A DNA stretch of 64,000 nt. It comes from DASQJL01 sp036380835. GTDB lineage: Bacteria; Eisenbacteria; RBG-16-71-46; SZUA-252. A program made the translations under genes and the position numbers. Location: NCBI GenBank assembly GCA_036380835.1, contig DASVDZ010000004.1:9844-73843 (forward strand). The letters run 5' to 3'. The notes beneath the pieces were generated by a model. That model was not told the origin of the DNA and did no database searches. It saw nothing but the letters and a program-made list of their open reading frames with translations. Shown one piece after another: positions 42,492 to 51,813 of the stretch. Within the stretch, counting starts at the first letter, position 1. Each line of letters starts with the position of its first letter.

Positions 42492-43036
42492 AGCCACGGC
42501 ACGTCGTCGCGCTCGCCGCCGGAATCGCCGCGGTCTCCCTGATCGCCGCGGGAGAGTCGGCGGGCGGTCCGAGGGGGGCCGACAAGGCGGCCCCCGGCAA
42601 GCTCCGGCTCTATTCCGTGGAGCGAAAGGGATTCGTCATGGTCGACAAGGTCGTGAAGAGCGAGGCGGAGTGGAAGAAGGAGCTCACGCCCGAGCAGTTC
42701 CGCATCACGCGCCAGGCCGGCACCGAGATCGCGTTCACCGGGGCGTATTGGAACAACCATGACCGGGGGGTCTACCGGTGCGTCGCCTGCGGCAACGATC
42801 TCTTCGTGTCGGACACCAAGTTCGACAGCGGCACCGGCTGGCCGAGCTTCTGGAAGCCGGCCGCTCCGGAGAACGTCCAGACGGTCGGGGACGAGAGCCT
42901 CGGCATGGAGTGGAACGAGGTGCGCTGCGCCCGGTGCGGTTCCCATCTGGGGCATCTCTTCGACGACGGGCCCAAGCCGACCGGTCTTCGGTACTGCATC
43001 AACTCGGCGGCGCTTCGATTCGAGAAGGCGAAGTAG
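42488..43036 (+). CDS. msrB: exported peptide-methionine (R)-S-oxide reductase
   Basis: A 182-residue MsrB with a signal peptide (ALAAGIAAVSLIAAG, about 8-22), so it acts in the periplasm on oxidised methionines of envelope proteins. Zinc cysteines C98, C101, C147, C150; catalytic Cys170 in RYCINSAAL. The substrate-binding motif is SGTGWPSFW. The resolving partner is not encoded next to it. Translationally coupled to the CBS gene. Confidence 0.94.
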   Translation: MKPRHVVALAAGIAAVSLIAAGESAGGPRGADKAAPGKLRLYSVERKGFVMVDKVVKSEAEWKKELTPEQFRITRQAGTEIAFTGAYWNNHDRGVYRCVACGNDLFVSDTKFDSGTGWPSFWKPAAPENVQTVGDESLGMEWNEVRCARCGSHLGHLFDDGPKPTGLRYCINSAALRFEKAK

Positions 43037-43054
43037 CGAAGAAGCACCGGCCGA

Positions 43055-44485
43055 CTAGCCCTTCACGCAGAGGATCGGCGTGAGCCGGGCCACGACGCGC
43101 GCGAGCCCCGCCCGCTCGGCGGCGTCGACCACGGCGGCCACGTCCTTGTAGGCGCCGGGCGCCTCCTCGGCGACGCCGCGCGGCGAGGGGCTCCGGATCT
43201 CGATCCCCCCGAGACGGAGCGACTCCATCACGTCGCGTCCCCGCCAGCGCTTGAGCGCCGCGGTGCGGCTCATGGCCCGCCCCGCGCCGTGGCAGGCGGA
43301 CCCGAACGAGCGCGCTTCGCCCTCTCGCGTTCCCGCGAGGATGTACGAGGCGGTCCCCATCGTCCCGCCGATCAGGACCGGCTGGCCGGTCTCGCGGAGA
43401 ACGCCCGAGAGCTCGGGGTGACCGGGCCCCCACGCGCGCGTGGCTCCCTTCCGGTGGACGTAGAGACGCATCGACTCGCCGCCGACCCGGTGCTCCTCCA
43501 CCTTGCACGTGTTGTGCGATACGTCGTACAGGAGCGAAAGCGTCGTCCCGGGCAGGACCTCGTCGAACGCCTGGCGCGCCAGATGGGTCACGATTTCCCG
43601 GTTCGCGAGGGCGCAGTTGATCCCGGCGCGCATCGCGCCGAGGTATTCCGCGCCGAGATCCGAGTGGATCGGCGCGCACGCGAGCTCCCGGTCGGGAAGC
43701 GTGAGCCCATGGCTCGGGGCGGAGACGACCATTCGCTTCAGGTAGTCGGTGCCGATCTGGTGTCCGAGCCCGCGCGAGCCGCAGTGGATCGAGACGACCG
43801 CGTCGCCGACCCGGAGTCCGAAGGCCGTCGCGATGTCCGCGGCGCCGATCTCCGACACCTCCTGCACTTCGAGGTAGTGGTTGCCCGATCCCAGGGTGCC
43901 CATCTCGTCCTTCTGGCGCTTCTTGGCGTGGTCCGAGACGGCCCCCGGAAGCGCGCCGTCCATCACGCCTCCCTCCTCGACGCGCTCGAGATCCTCGGGA
44001 CGTCCCCATCCCCGTTCCACGGCCCAACGCGCCCCGCCGAGCAGCATCCGATCGACCTCCTTCGCGTCGAGGTGGATCCGGCCGGTGCTGCCCACGCCCG
44101 CGGGCACGGCCCGGTAGAGCGCGTCGGCGACGTCGCCCCGCCGGGCCCTGATCTCGGCCGCGGTGTGCCCGGTGAAGAGCGTGCGGACGCCGCAGGAAAT
44201 GTCGAAGCCGACGCCGCCCGCCGAGACCACGCCCCCCTGGTCCGGATCGAACGCCGCGACGCCGCCGATCGGGAATCCATAGCCCCAATGGGCGTCCGGC
44301 ATCACGTACGACGCCCGCACGATGCCGGGGAGCGCGGCGACGTTCACCGCCTGCTCGTAGACCTTGTCGTCCATGTCGCGCAGGAGCGCCTCGGTCGCGT
44401 AGAGGATCGCCGGCACCCGCATCGCCCCGTGCGCCGGAATCCACCACTCGCACTCGCCGCGGTGCTCGAATCGGGTCAGCTCCAT
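43055..44485 (-). CDS. rtcB: RNA-splicing ligase RtcB
   Basis: A 476-residue GTP-dependent RNA ligase joining 2',3'-cyclic phosphate (or 3'-phosphate) and 5'-OH ends. Manganese ligands: Cys98 in DISCGVRT and histidines in SGNHYLEVQ and SIHCGSRGLGHQIG. The guanylylated histidine is in ACHGAGRAMSR. Length is normal. It follows an archease fusion gene by 28 bases on the same strand, archease being the known helper that speeds RtcB guanylylation. Confidence 0.96.
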   Translation of the reverse strand: MELTRFEHRGECEWWIPAHGAMRVPAILYATEALLRDMDDKVYEQAVNVAALPGIVRASYVMPDAHWGYGFPIGGVAAFDPDQGGVVSAGGVGFDISCGVRTLFTGHTAAEIRARRGDVADALYRAVPAGVGSTGRIHLDAKEVDRMLLGGARWAVERGWGRPEDLERVEEGGVMDGALPGAVSDHAKKRQKDEMGTLGSGNHYLEVQEVSEIGAADIATAFGLRVGDAVVSIHCGSRGLGHQIGTDYLKRMVVSAPSHGLTLPDRELACAPIHSDLGAEYLGAMRAGINCALANREIVTHLARQAFDEVLPGTTLSLLYDVSHNTCKVEEHRVGGESMRLYVHRKGATRAWGPGHPELSGVLRETGQPVLIGGTMGTASYILAGTREGEARSFGSACHGAGRAMSRTAALKRWRGRDVMESLRLGGIEIRSPSPRGVAEEAPGAYKDVAAVVDAAERAGLARVVARLTPILCVKG

Positions 44486-44513
44486 CGCATGGCCTCGCCC
44501 CCGCCACCTGACG

Positions 44514-45578
44514 TCACACGTCCACCACGCACTGCGCGACCCATGTCCCGTTCGGCTCGCGCGCGACGCGGAGCGAAGTGAAGGTCGCCCCCTTCGGTTC
44601 CACGGCCGGTTGGTGCGACCCGACGCGCACGGGCTCTCCCCAAGCCCGCCCCTCGAGCGCGTGCTCCCCGATCGAGACGGCGTAGCGGCCGAAGACCATG
44701 CGCCGCGTCGCCATCTCGTAGATCACGGCGTTCAGCCAGTCGACGAGCAGCAGCTCCGGGTCCTGCGGCGCCGGCGCGGGAACGCGGATCGATACCGACT
44801 CCGCGTCCTGAACCGTCTCCGGTTCGAGCAGCACGGCGGTCAGGGCAGTCGCCGCCTGCGCGAACGCCTCTTCCATCGTGGCGCCGCGGCCGCGCACGCC
44901 GACGTCCGCGCCGTGCTCGAAGTGCTCCCACCGCCCGGCCCTGGCGGCCGTCTCGAGCAGGCGCACGACCTCGTCGTCGGTCACCTGGTGGAAGTCTTCG
45001 AAGAACGCTCCGACCGCGAGGAAGCGCTCGGGCGTCGACAGGACGACGACCTCGTCGGCCTCGCGACGGAGCCGGCGGAGGGTCTCCGGCGGGGCGACCG
45101 CGGCGGCCGCGACGAGGCGCGCGGGCTTCCGCGCTCGAATCAGGCGGAGCGCGGCCGCGAGCGTCGCGCCCGTCGCGACGCCGTCGTCGACGACGATCAC
45201 CGTCCGCCCCGCGGGGTCGGCGGGCGCGCGCGCCGGCGTATAGCGGGCGCGGCGCTCGAGGAGGAGCCGCCACTGACGCTGGCGCTCCTCCTCGAGATAG
45301 CGCTCCGGGAGCCCCAGCTCCCCGGCGTTCCCGTGGAGCGTCACCGCTCCCGTCTCGTCCACCGCGCCGACGGCGAGCTCGGCCTGGCGCGGCGCGCCCA
45401 GCTTGTGGACCAACACGACGTCGAGGTCGCCCTCGAGCTCTCTCGCGATGATCGCGGCCATCGGCATCGCGCCCCGCGGGACGCCGAGCACGAGGGGGCG
45501 GCTCCCGCGGTAGCGCGAGAGTCGGCGCGCGAGACGGCGCGCGGCGTCCTCCCGATCCCGGAATGTCTCCGCGTTCAC
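44514..45578 (-). CDS. phosphoribosyltransferase-archease fusion protein
   Basis: One 354-residue frame with two domains. Residues 1-215 form a type I phosphoribosyltransferase of the stand-alone bacterial kind, with the PRPP loop VIVVDDGVATGAT (127-139) and VPRGAMPMAAIIA near 33-45. Residues 217-354 match archease (EHGADVGVRGRGATMEEAFAQ, LLVDWLNAVIYE, KGATFTSLRV, closing VVDV), with Asp225 and Asp280 at positions that are acidic in the family. The usual histidine after KAxTY is Ser/Thr here. GTG start with a GAGAGGCGGG leader. It lies between the UbiA gene and rtcB, so the archease half is beside its partner. The reaction of the transferase half is unknown. Confidence 0.85.
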   Translation of the reverse strand: MNAETFRDREDAARRLARRLSRYRGSRPLVLGVPRGAMPMAAIIARELEGDLDVVLVHKLGAPRQAELAVGAVDETGAVTLHGNAGELGLPERYLEEERQRQWRLLLERRARYTPARAPADPAGRTVIVVDDGVATGATLAAALRLIRARKPARLVAAAAVAPPETLRRLRREADEVVVLSTPERFLAVGAFFEDFHQVTDDEVVRLLETAARAGRWEHFEHGADVGVRGRGATMEEAFAQAATALTAVLLEPETVQDAESVSIRVPAPAPQDPELLLVDWLNAVIYEMATRRMVFGRYAVSIGEHALEGRAWGEPVRVGSHQPAVEPKGATFTSLRVAREPNGTWVAQCVVDV

Positions 45579-45588
45579 GGCCCGCCTC

Positions 45589-46512
45589 TCATCGGACGGC
45601 CCCCGGCGCGAGGCCGAGTCCCGCGGCGACGCCGACGGCGTACAGCGTGAACGAAAGAAGCGCCCAGGCCTGGGCCGGCACGATCCGCGCCGTAACCTCG
45701 GGGTCCCGGGCGAGCCGGCGAGCGGCCACGACGGCGTGCGGGAGCCCGGCGAGCCCCAGGAGGACGAGGGGCGGGCCCGTCGTGGCGGCGATCGCGACGA
45801 GCCCCGCGAACGCGACCGCGATCAGCGCCGCGAACGCGCGGCTCGCCGCCCGGCGCCCCAGCCGGACGACGAGCGTCCGCTTCCCCGCCGCGAGATCGGA
45901 GCGGTAGTCGGGGAATTCGTTGATCCAGAGGAAGGCCGCGACGAGGATTCCGAGCGGGATCGAGAGAAGGAGGGCGTCCCGGCCGATGGCTCCCCGCTGG
46001 ACCAGATCGACGCCGCAGGCGATCAGCGGGCCGTAGGTCAGAGCGACCGCCGCCTCTCCGAGGCCGCGATACGAGAGCCGGAGCGGGGCCGCGTGGTAGA
46101 ACCAGGCGAGGAGGACGCCGGCGAGCCCGAGCCAGAGGACGCGCGGCTCGCGCGCGACGGTGATCCAGAGGCCGATGGCGATCACGGCGCCGTACCCGAC
46201 CGCCGCGACCGCCGCCGTTTCGCGGCGGCTCAGGAGCCCGTCCACCAGGACGCGCTTCCCCCCGGAGAAGGGGCTCCGGTCCTCCGGCGCGACTCCCCCG
46301 TCGGCGCCCGAGTCGAAGTCGACCAGCTCGCCCGAGGCGTTCTTCGCCGTTTCGACGCAGAAGATCCCCGCGATCGTCACGACGAGCCATCCCCATTCCA
46401 CCGGACCCGCGCGCGCGGCGGCCGCGGCGCCCACGAGGAGCGAGGCCGCCGACGCGAGCGTGATCTTCGGATCGGCCAGGCGGTGGACGCCCTGGCCCCA
46501 GCTGGCCCTCAT
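45589..46512 (-). CDS. UbiA family prenyltransferase (MenA-like)
   Basis: A 307-residue integral membrane prenyltransferase with about nine helices. The first Asp-rich region is NASGELVDFDSGAD followed by SGGKRVLVDGLLSRR; the second is NEFPDYRSD near 205-213. This pattern is closest to MenA-like/UbiA enzymes that prenylate an aromatic quinone ring. ATG at 46512 with GAGGGGGG upstream was preferred to a frame start 15 codons earlier. Probable menaquinone synthesis, consistent with the UbiE-like gene elsewhere in the window. Confidence 0.83.
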   Translation of the reverse strand: MRASWGQGVHRLADPKITLASAASLLVGAAAAARAGPVEWGWLVVTIAGIFCVETAKNASGELVDFDSGADGGVAPEDRSPFSGGKRVLVDGLLSRRETAAVAAVGYGAVIAIGLWITVAREPRVLWLGLAGVLLAWFYHAAPLRLSYRGLGEAAVALTYGPLIACGVDLVQRGAIGRDALLLSIPLGILVAAFLWINEFPDYRSDLAAGKRTLVVRLGRRAASRAFAALIAVAFAGLVAIAATTGPPLVLLGLAGLPHAVVAARRLARDPEVTARIVPAQAWALLSFTLYAVGVAAGLGLAPGAVR

Positions 46513-46762
46513 GCGCCCCCCTCGGTCCGCACGGCGCGCGCCACGCTCAGCGAACACCCGGCGCGATACCGGGTCAAGAGGTTCCGGCCCGCCGGGGCCA
46601 TGTCATCCCTTGGTAGCGTTCCCAGTCGCCCCGCCCGGGTCTATCGTTGTATGTAGAGGGGGTTTCGGTAGGGTTTTCAAATCGACCTGTTCCGTCGGCG
46701 CCAAGGGTGTCAACCTACGCGATGGGCAGTCCGCGGAGCCGGCCCGTCAAAGGAGGGAGTCG

Positions 46763-47197
46763 ATGAAGGTTCTCATCGGAGTCGATGATTCGCCGTTTTC
46801 CGAGGCGGCGCTCGCCTACGTGAAGCAGGCGGCTTGGCCGCAGGGGACCCAGTTCATCGTCTTGTCCTCGAGTCCGCCCATCTGGATCGGGCCGGGGGAG
46901 GCCGTGGGAGCCGCTCCGATCGCCCAGCTGAACCAGGAGCAGCAGGACTACCATCGCGAGGTCGCGGAGAAGGCGGCCAAGTTGCTCACCGGGGCCGGCC
47001 TCGCCGCCAAGGCGGTCTCGATGCTCGGCGATCCGCGGTCGGCGATCACCGACGCCGCGACGAGGGAGAAGGCCGACCTGGTGATCGTCGGCTCCCACGG
47101 CCGCTCCGGCATCAAGAAGCTGCTCCTCGGGAGCGTGGCGTCGCACGTCGTCTCCCACGCGCCCTGCAGCGTTCTCGTGGTGAAGCGGGCGGCCTAG
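46763..47197 (+). CDS. universal stress protein (UspA family)
   Basis: A 144-residue single-domain Usp: MKVLIGVDDSPFSEAAL at the start and the ATP-binding GSHGRSGIKKLLLGSVASHVV near 112-133, closing SVLVVK. These residues predict nucleotide binding. AGGAGGG before the ATG. A 250-base upstream region contains several T-rich elements (TATCGT, TAGGGT at 46669-46674), probably a regulated promoter. Its stop overlaps that of the convergent MFS gene (CTAG). Confidence 0.9.
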   Translation: MKVLIGVDDSPFSEAALAYVKQAAWPQGTQFIVLSSSPPIWIGPGEAVGAAPIAQLNQEQQDYHREVAEKAAKLLTGAGLAAKAVSMLGDPRSAITDAATREKADLVIVGSHGRSGIKKLLLGSVASHVVSHAPCSVLVVKRAA

Positions 47198-48417
47198 CCT
47201 CCCCGCTCCTCCGGCGGCTTCACGCCGCGGAACGACACGTAGAGCAGGACGTCGTAGGCGATCTTCATCCCCGCGCCGATCACGAGCGGCGCGCCGAGAG
47301 ACGGCCCCCGCATGAAGAGCCCCGCGAAGGCGGGGGCCACGGCCCACGACCCGAGCCGGACCAGGTGCGTCACCCCGGACGCCGCGGTCCGCTCCTCCGG
47401 CCCGACCACCGCCATGACGTAGGACTGCCGCGTGGGCACGTCCATCTCCACGAGCCCCTCCCGGAGGAGGAAGAGCGCGGCCGCGATCGCGAAGGTCGGC
47501 GCAAAAGGGACGGTCAAGAGGAAGACGCTCGACGGAATGTGCGTGAAGACCATCGTGTTCACGAGGCCGATCCGGCGCGCGAGCCAGGCCGCGCCGAGGT
47601 GCGAACCGGCGTTCAGGAGGCGCGCGGCGAAGAAAAGGAGCCCGATTCCTTCCTCCCGCACGCCGAACCGGACGTAGAAGAAATAGGAGAGGAGGGCGGT
47701 CGTGAGGAATCCACCGCCCAGGCCGTCGAGGGCGAAGAGCGCCGAGATCCGCGTGACGATGCGGCGCGTGGCCGGGGTCAGGGCGACGCGGGCCACTCGC
47801 GTCGCCGCCTCGACCCGCGGCGAGAGTCCCCGGTAGAGGAGCGCGGTCGCGAAGAGGAGGACCGCGTAGACGAGGACCGCGAGGCGGAGCGATTCCGTGT
47901 TCCCCGCGTGCGCGGCGCGGAACGCGGCCGGGAGGCCGGCCGCGAGCGACCCCAGCGCGTGGCCGGCGTCTTGGAGCACGTTGTAGTACGCGAAGACCGC
48001 CGTGCGGCGTCCCGGGCTCGCGGTCGACGGAAGGATCACCTGATCGAGGATCATCGACGCCCCGCGGTCCCGGCCCATCCCGTTCAGCATCCCGAAAAAC
48101 GCCGCGAGGGCGACCACGCCGAACCGCGACGCGAAGGCGACCGCGACGCCCCCCGAGGCGCCGAGGAGGCCGAGCAGGAAGAGCCCCCGGCGCCGGCCGA
48201 GCCGATCGCCGCGGAGCGTGATCACCAGCGCGGCCACGGCGGCGCCGGAGAGTCCCGCGGTGACGACGGCGCCGATCCGCGCGGCGTCGAGCCCGGAGGC
48301 CGCGAGGTGGATCCCGATCAGCACGCCGATCATGCCCGTGGCGAGCGCGCGGAGGAAGGCGGCCACGTAGAGGATCGCGCGGTCGCGCGAGGACGCCGTC
48401 GCCGTGGGATCGATCAC
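47194..48417 (-). CDS. MFS transporter
   Basis: A 407-residue major facilitator with 12 predicted helices. The loop between helices 2 and 3 reads GDRLGRRRGL, the MFS signature; FLLREGLVEMDVPTRQSYVM lies late in the C-terminal half. Substrate unknown; this type is often annotated as a generic drug or solute exporter. GTG start nine bases after the PiT stop, so it is probably cotranscribed with the phosphate genes. Confidence 0.82.
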   Translation of the reverse strand: MIDPTATASSRDRAILYVAAFLRALATGMIGVLIGIHLAASGLDAARIGAVVTAGLSGAAVAALVITLRGDRLGRRRGLFLLGLLGASGGVAVAFASRFGVVALAAFFGMLNGMGRDRGASMILDQVILPSTASPGRRTAVFAYYNVLQDAGHALGSLAAGLPAAFRAAHAGNTESLRLAVLVYAVLLFATALLYRGLSPRVEAATRVARVALTPATRRIVTRISALFALDGLGGGFLTTALLSYFFYVRFGVREEGIGLLFFAARLLNAGSHLGAAWLARRIGLVNTMVFTHIPSSVFLLTVPFAPTFAIAAALFLLREGLVEMDVPTRQSYVMAVVGPEERTAASGVTHLVRLGSWAVAPAFAGLFMRGPSLGAPLVIGAGMKIAYDVLLYVSFRGVKPPEERGG

Positions 48418-48425
48418 GCGGGCAC

Positions 48426-49445
48426 TCAGCGGCCGAGCGAGGAGGTCGCCAGGTAGGTGACCGCCGCGACGGCCGCCGCCGCCGGGATGGTGAGCACCCA
48501 AGCCCAGACGATGCGCCCGGCCACGCCCCATCGCACCGCCGAGAGCCGCCGCGTCGAGCCGACGCCCACGATCGCGCCGGTGATCGTATGCGTCGTCGAG
48601 ACCGGAACGCCGAGGTGGGTCGCCGCGAAGAGGCTGACGGCGCCGGCCGTCTCCGCGCAGAAGCCTCCGAACGGGCGGAGCTTCGTGACGCGCGAGCCGA
48701 GCGTGTGGACGATCCGCCATCCCCCGGACAGCGTCCCGAACGCGATCGCCGCGCCGCAGGAGATGACGACCCACGTCGGAATGTAGAAGTGGTCGATCCG
48801 CCCCGTCGTCACGAGGAGGAGCGCGATGATGCCCATCGTCTTCTGGGCGTCGTTCGCGCCATGGCCCAGCGAGTAGAGCGCCGCGGAGAGGAGCTGGAGC
48901 CGCCGGAAGAGCTGGTCCACCTTGCCCGGCAGGGCGCGGCGGAAGATCCACGACGTGACGATCATGTTCCCCCATCCGAGGATGAGCCCCACGAGCGGCG
49001 CGACGACGATGAAGACGGCGATCTTCGTCAGCCCCGGCAGGATCACGGCGGCGATCCCTCCGTAGCACATGGCGGCGCCCACCAGTCCCCCGATCAGGGC
49101 GTGGGACGACGACGTGGGGAGTCCGAGCCACCAGGTGAGCAGATTCCACACGATCGCTCCCACGAGGGCCGAGAGGAGCACGTGGTTGTTGACCGCCTCG
49201 GTGATCACGATCCCCTTCCCCACCGTCTTCGCCACGGCCTCGCCCAGCACGAACACGGCGATGAAGTTGAAGAAGGCAGCCCAGACGACCGCGAATCCCG
49301 GCGTCAGGACCCGCGTCGAGACGACCGTCGCGATCGAGTTGGCGGCGTCGTGGAATCCGTTCAGGTAGTCGAAGAAGAGGGCGAGGACGATGATGAAGAG
49401 GACGAGGGGCGAGAACGCGTCGCCGGCGCCGAGGGGGACGCTCAC
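48426..49445 (-). CDS. pit: PiT family inorganic phosphate transporter
   Basis: A 339-residue membrane protein of the PiT family: duplicated signatures DYLNGFHDAANSIATVV at the N-terminus and SLGHGANDAQKTMGI in the middle, plus GLPTSSSHALIGGLVG and GVPVSTTHTITGAIVG. It imports phosphate, usually as a metal-phosphate complex, with protons or sodium. GTG start, 13 bases after the DUF47 gene, its standard partner. Confidence 0.95.
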   Translation of the reverse strand: MSVPLGAGDAFSPLVLFIIVLALFFDYLNGFHDAANSIATVVSTRVLTPGFAVVWAAFFNFIAVFVLGEAVAKTVGKGIVITEAVNNHVLLSALVGAIVWNLLTWWLGLPTSSSHALIGGLVGAAMCYGGIAAVILPGLTKIAVFIVVAPLVGLILGWGNMIVTSWIFRRALPGKVDQLFRRLQLLSAALYSLGHGANDAQKTMGIIALLLVTTGRIDHFYIPTWVVISCGAAIAFGTLSGGWRIVHTLGSRVTKLRPFGGFCAETAGAVSLFAATHLGVPVSTTHTITGAIVGVGSTRRLSAVRWGVAGRIVWAWVLTIPAAAAVAAVTYLATSSLGR

Positions 49446-49458
49446 CGATCGGCGCCCG

Positions 49459-50073
49459 TCAGTTGTTCTTCACGACGATGCCCTCGAGGATGTTCGCGAC
49501 GTCCTCGCAGTCGTCCGTCGTGGCCTCGAGGCGCCCGTACAGCTCCTTCCACTTGATCAACTCCCGGAAATCGGCCGCGTCCTCGAACAGTTTCGCCGTC
49601 ATGTTCCGCGAGATGGTATCGGCGTCGTTCTCGAGGGTATGGATCTCGACGCAGTAGGCCTGGATCCGCTTCGGGTCCCGGAGGTGCTTCACGGCCTCGC
49701 AGATGGCGACGCAGGCGCGCTCGATGATGTCGATCAGCTCGATCGTCTCGGGCGTGACGCTCTGGACCTTGAAGAGAGCGAACCGGCTCGAGACGCCTTC
49801 GATGTTGTCGAGCACGTCGTCGAGGGCGCTGGCGAGCGCGTGGATGTCCTCGCGATCGAACGGGGTGATGAACGTGCGGTTGAGCGTGCTGATCAGATCG
49901 TGCGTGAGCTGATCGCCCCGGCTCTCGAGCTCCTTGATGTGTTGCGCCTTCTCCCCGACGTGGTCGAACTGGCGCGCCAACCCCTGGAGCGCCCGCGCGG
50001 CCTCGAGGACGGTCTCGGCCTGGGATCCGAAGAGCTCGAAGAACCGGTGCTCGGTCGGAAGGAATCGCAACAT
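49459..50073 (-). CDS. DUF47/PhoU-like phosphate transport regulator
   Basis: A 204-residue all-helical protein of the DUF47 (TIGR00153, PhoU-like) family, opening MLRFLPTEHRFFELF and containing TFITPFDREDIHALASALDDV. DUF47 proteins are encoded next to pit genes and regulate PiT-type transport. ATG at 50073 chosen because it aligns with the family start; further upstream codons give an implausible tail. The upstream region has a perfect GTGTATACAC palindrome (50083-50092) that includes a -10-like TATACA. Confidence 0.9.
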   Translation of the reverse strand: MLRFLPTEHRFFELFGSQAETVLEAARALQGLARQFDHVGEKAQHIKELESRGDQLTHDLISTLNRTFITPFDREDIHALASALDDVLDNIEGVSSRFALFKVQSVTPETIELIDIIERACVAICEAVKHLRDPKRIQAYCVEIHTLENDADTISRNMTAKLFEDAADFRELIKWKELYGRLEATTDDCEDVANILEGIVVKNN

Positions 50074-50159
50074 GGTCGCGCCGTGTATACACCACGGGGG
50101 CGCTCCCTGTCCATGTCGCTCTCGCGCGATCGCCCCCGAGTGCGGTAGGATGCCGCGCC

Positions 50160-51152
50160 ATGGCGGGTCTTCCACGATCCTCGGTCGGCCGATGGCTGCC
50201 GGGCACGCTGATCCTGGTCGCGCTGCTCGTCTTCGGGTTGCGAAACGTCGCGTGGCGCCACTTCTCGGAGATCCTGCAGCGGGCCGAGCCGTCGTGGATC
50301 CTGGCGGCCGTCGTGCTGCAGCTCGGCACGTATCTCTGCGCGGCGGGCGTCCTCCATCGCGGGATCGCCGCCTCCGGCGTGCGGCGCTCGCTCCTCTCGC
50401 TCGTCCCCCTCGGCCTCGCCAAGCTCTTCATCGACCAGGTCGTTCCGACCGGGGGCCTCGGCGGGACCCTCCTGGTGGTGCGAGCGCTCGAGCGGCGCAC
50501 CGTCCCGCGCGGCGTCGCGACCGCGGCGGTCGTCGTGAACATGCTCTCGTTCTACGCGGCCTACGCGATCGCGGTGGCGGCCACGCTGGGAGTGCTCTGG
50601 CTCGGCCACAAGTTCCACCCCGCGATCCTCGTCCTCCTGACCCTGTTCGCGTTCTACGCGACGGCGATGCCGGTGCTGATCCTCTGGATCGTCTACGGCG
50701 GCCCCCGGTCCCGCCCGGCGTGGCTCCACCGGGTGCCGGGCTTCGACGCGGCGCTCCGGGCGATCGAGGAGGCGCCCGCGTCCACGCTCCGTCACCCGCT
50801 CCTCTTCCTCGAGTCGATCCTGCTCCAGCTCGCGATCGTCGTCCTCGACGCGCTGACGCTCGACGTGCTCCTTCGCGCGACCGGACACGTGGCACCCTTC
50901 CCGATCGTCTTCACGAGCTTCGTGCTCGCGTCGATCGCCGCCACGCTGAGCCTTCTTCCGGGCGGCGTCGGGACGTTCGAGGCGGGCTCCGTCGCCTCGC
51001 TCCACTACTTCGGCGTGCCGCTCGAGGTCTCCTTGACCGCGACGCTCCTCGTGCGCGGCTTCACGCTCTGGCTCCCGCTCGTACCCGGCGTCTGGTTCGC
51101 GCGCCACGAGATGATGGGGTCGGCGCCGCCCGGCGACGCGCCCCCGCCCTAG
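50160..51152 (+). CDS. LPG-synthase-type flippase domain protein (UPF0104)
   Basis: A 330-residue polytopic membrane protein of the lysylphosphatidylglycerol synthase transmembrane (UPF0104) family, with about eight helices. Recognisable segments are FIDQVVPTGGLGGTLLVVRAL and SLLPGGVGTFEAGSVASL. Without an aminoacyl transferase domain, it is more likely a lipid flippase or integral membrane scaffold. TAGGAT (50146-50151) lies eight bases upstream of the start. Divergent from the DUF47 gene. Confidence 0.85.
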   Translation: MAGLPRSSVGRWLPGTLILVALLVFGLRNVAWRHFSEILQRAEPSWILAAVVLQLGTYLCAAGVLHRGIAASGVRRSLLSLVPLGLAKLFIDQVVPTGGLGGTLLVVRALERRTVPRGVATAAVVVNMLSFYAAYAIAVAATLGVLWLGHKFHPAILVLLTLFAFYATAMPVLILWIVYGGPRSRPAWLHRVPGFDAALRAIEEAPASTLRHPLLFLESILLQLAIVVLDALTLDVLLRATGHVAPFPIVFTSFVLASIAATLSLLPGGVGTFEAGSVASLHYFGVPLEVSLTATLLVRGFTLWLPLVPGVWFARHEMMGSAPPGDAPPP

Positions 51153-51181
51153 ACCCGGCGCGAGCGGCCCCCGCGGCGCGC

Positions 51182-51607
51182 TCACGCCTCCAGCGTCGCC
51201 TCCAGCGTGATCGTCGCCGTCAGGAGCCGGGAGATCGGGCATCCCGCCTTCGCCTTCGCCGCCGCCGCGTCGAACTTCGCCCGGTCGGCGCCGGGGATCC
51301 GGGCGACGCTCGACAGGTGCGACCGGGTCACGGTGAATCCGGCGTCGGTCTTCTCCAGCGTGACCGCCGCGGTCGTGCGCACGCTCTCCGGCGTGAGCCC
51401 CACCGCCCCCAGCTCCGCCGAGAGCGCCATCGAGAAGCATCCGGCGTGCGCCGCCGCGATCAGCTCCTCGGGGTTGGTTCCCTTGCCGTTCTCGAATCTC
51501 GTGCCGAACGAGTAGGCGGCGTCGGCGAGCACGCCGCTCTCCGTCGATACGGTCCCCTTGCCGTCCTTGAGCCCACCGCGCCAGACCGCCGATCCCTTTC
51601 GAACCAT
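51182..51607 (-). CDS. osmC: OsmC family peroxidase
   Basis: A 141-residue OsmC (osmotically inducible) protein that reduces organic hydroperoxides by a Cys-based mechanism. Peroxidatic Cys in HAGCFSMAL and resolving Cys in KAGCPISRL, with GTNPEELIAAAH preceding the first. AGGAGG before the ATG (minus strand). A consensus-like TACAAT (51702-51697) about 90 bases upstream may be its -10 element. Convergent with the UPF0104 gene. Confidence 0.93.
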   Translation of the reverse strand: MVRKGSAVWRGGLKDGKGTVSTESGVLADAAYSFGTRFENGKGTNPEELIAAAHAGCFSMALSAELGAVGLTPESVRTTAAVTLEKTDAGFTVTRSHLSSVARIPGADRAKFDAAAAKAKAGCPISRLLTATITLEATLEA

Positions 51608-51696
51608 GGCTCCTCCTTGTGATGTGGCCGCGAGACGGGCCTCCGGTCCGCTTGGGCCCGCGCGTCCTGCCAACCAAACCGGCCGCGGCGACGTCT

Positions 51697-51702
51697 ATTG
51701 TA
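51697..51702 (-). promoter_or_regulatory. possible -10 element of osmC
   Basis: Minus strand TACAAT, five of six to consensus, in an otherwise GC-rich region. No convincing -35 at 16-18 bases. Confidence 0.25.
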
Positions 51703-51813
51703 GGTTGAGGCGCCGCCAGGCGGTAGCCCCGCGGGCTTGCGGCGGGCGCGGCGGGCCGGTACCCTCGCTCCACTTTCGCGTCGCGCACACCGGTACTCCC
51801 AGGAGGCTGATTC

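Noticed and set aside
44509..44516. TGACGTCA palindrome between rtcB and the archease fusion
   Set aside because: It includes the stop codon of the fusion gene and is short; no second copy or promoter alongside.
46643..46674. TATCGT and TAGGGT as promoter of the universal stress gene
   Set aside because: Several weak choices with no clear -35 at 17 bases; position and number of promoters not decidable, so not listed as a feature.
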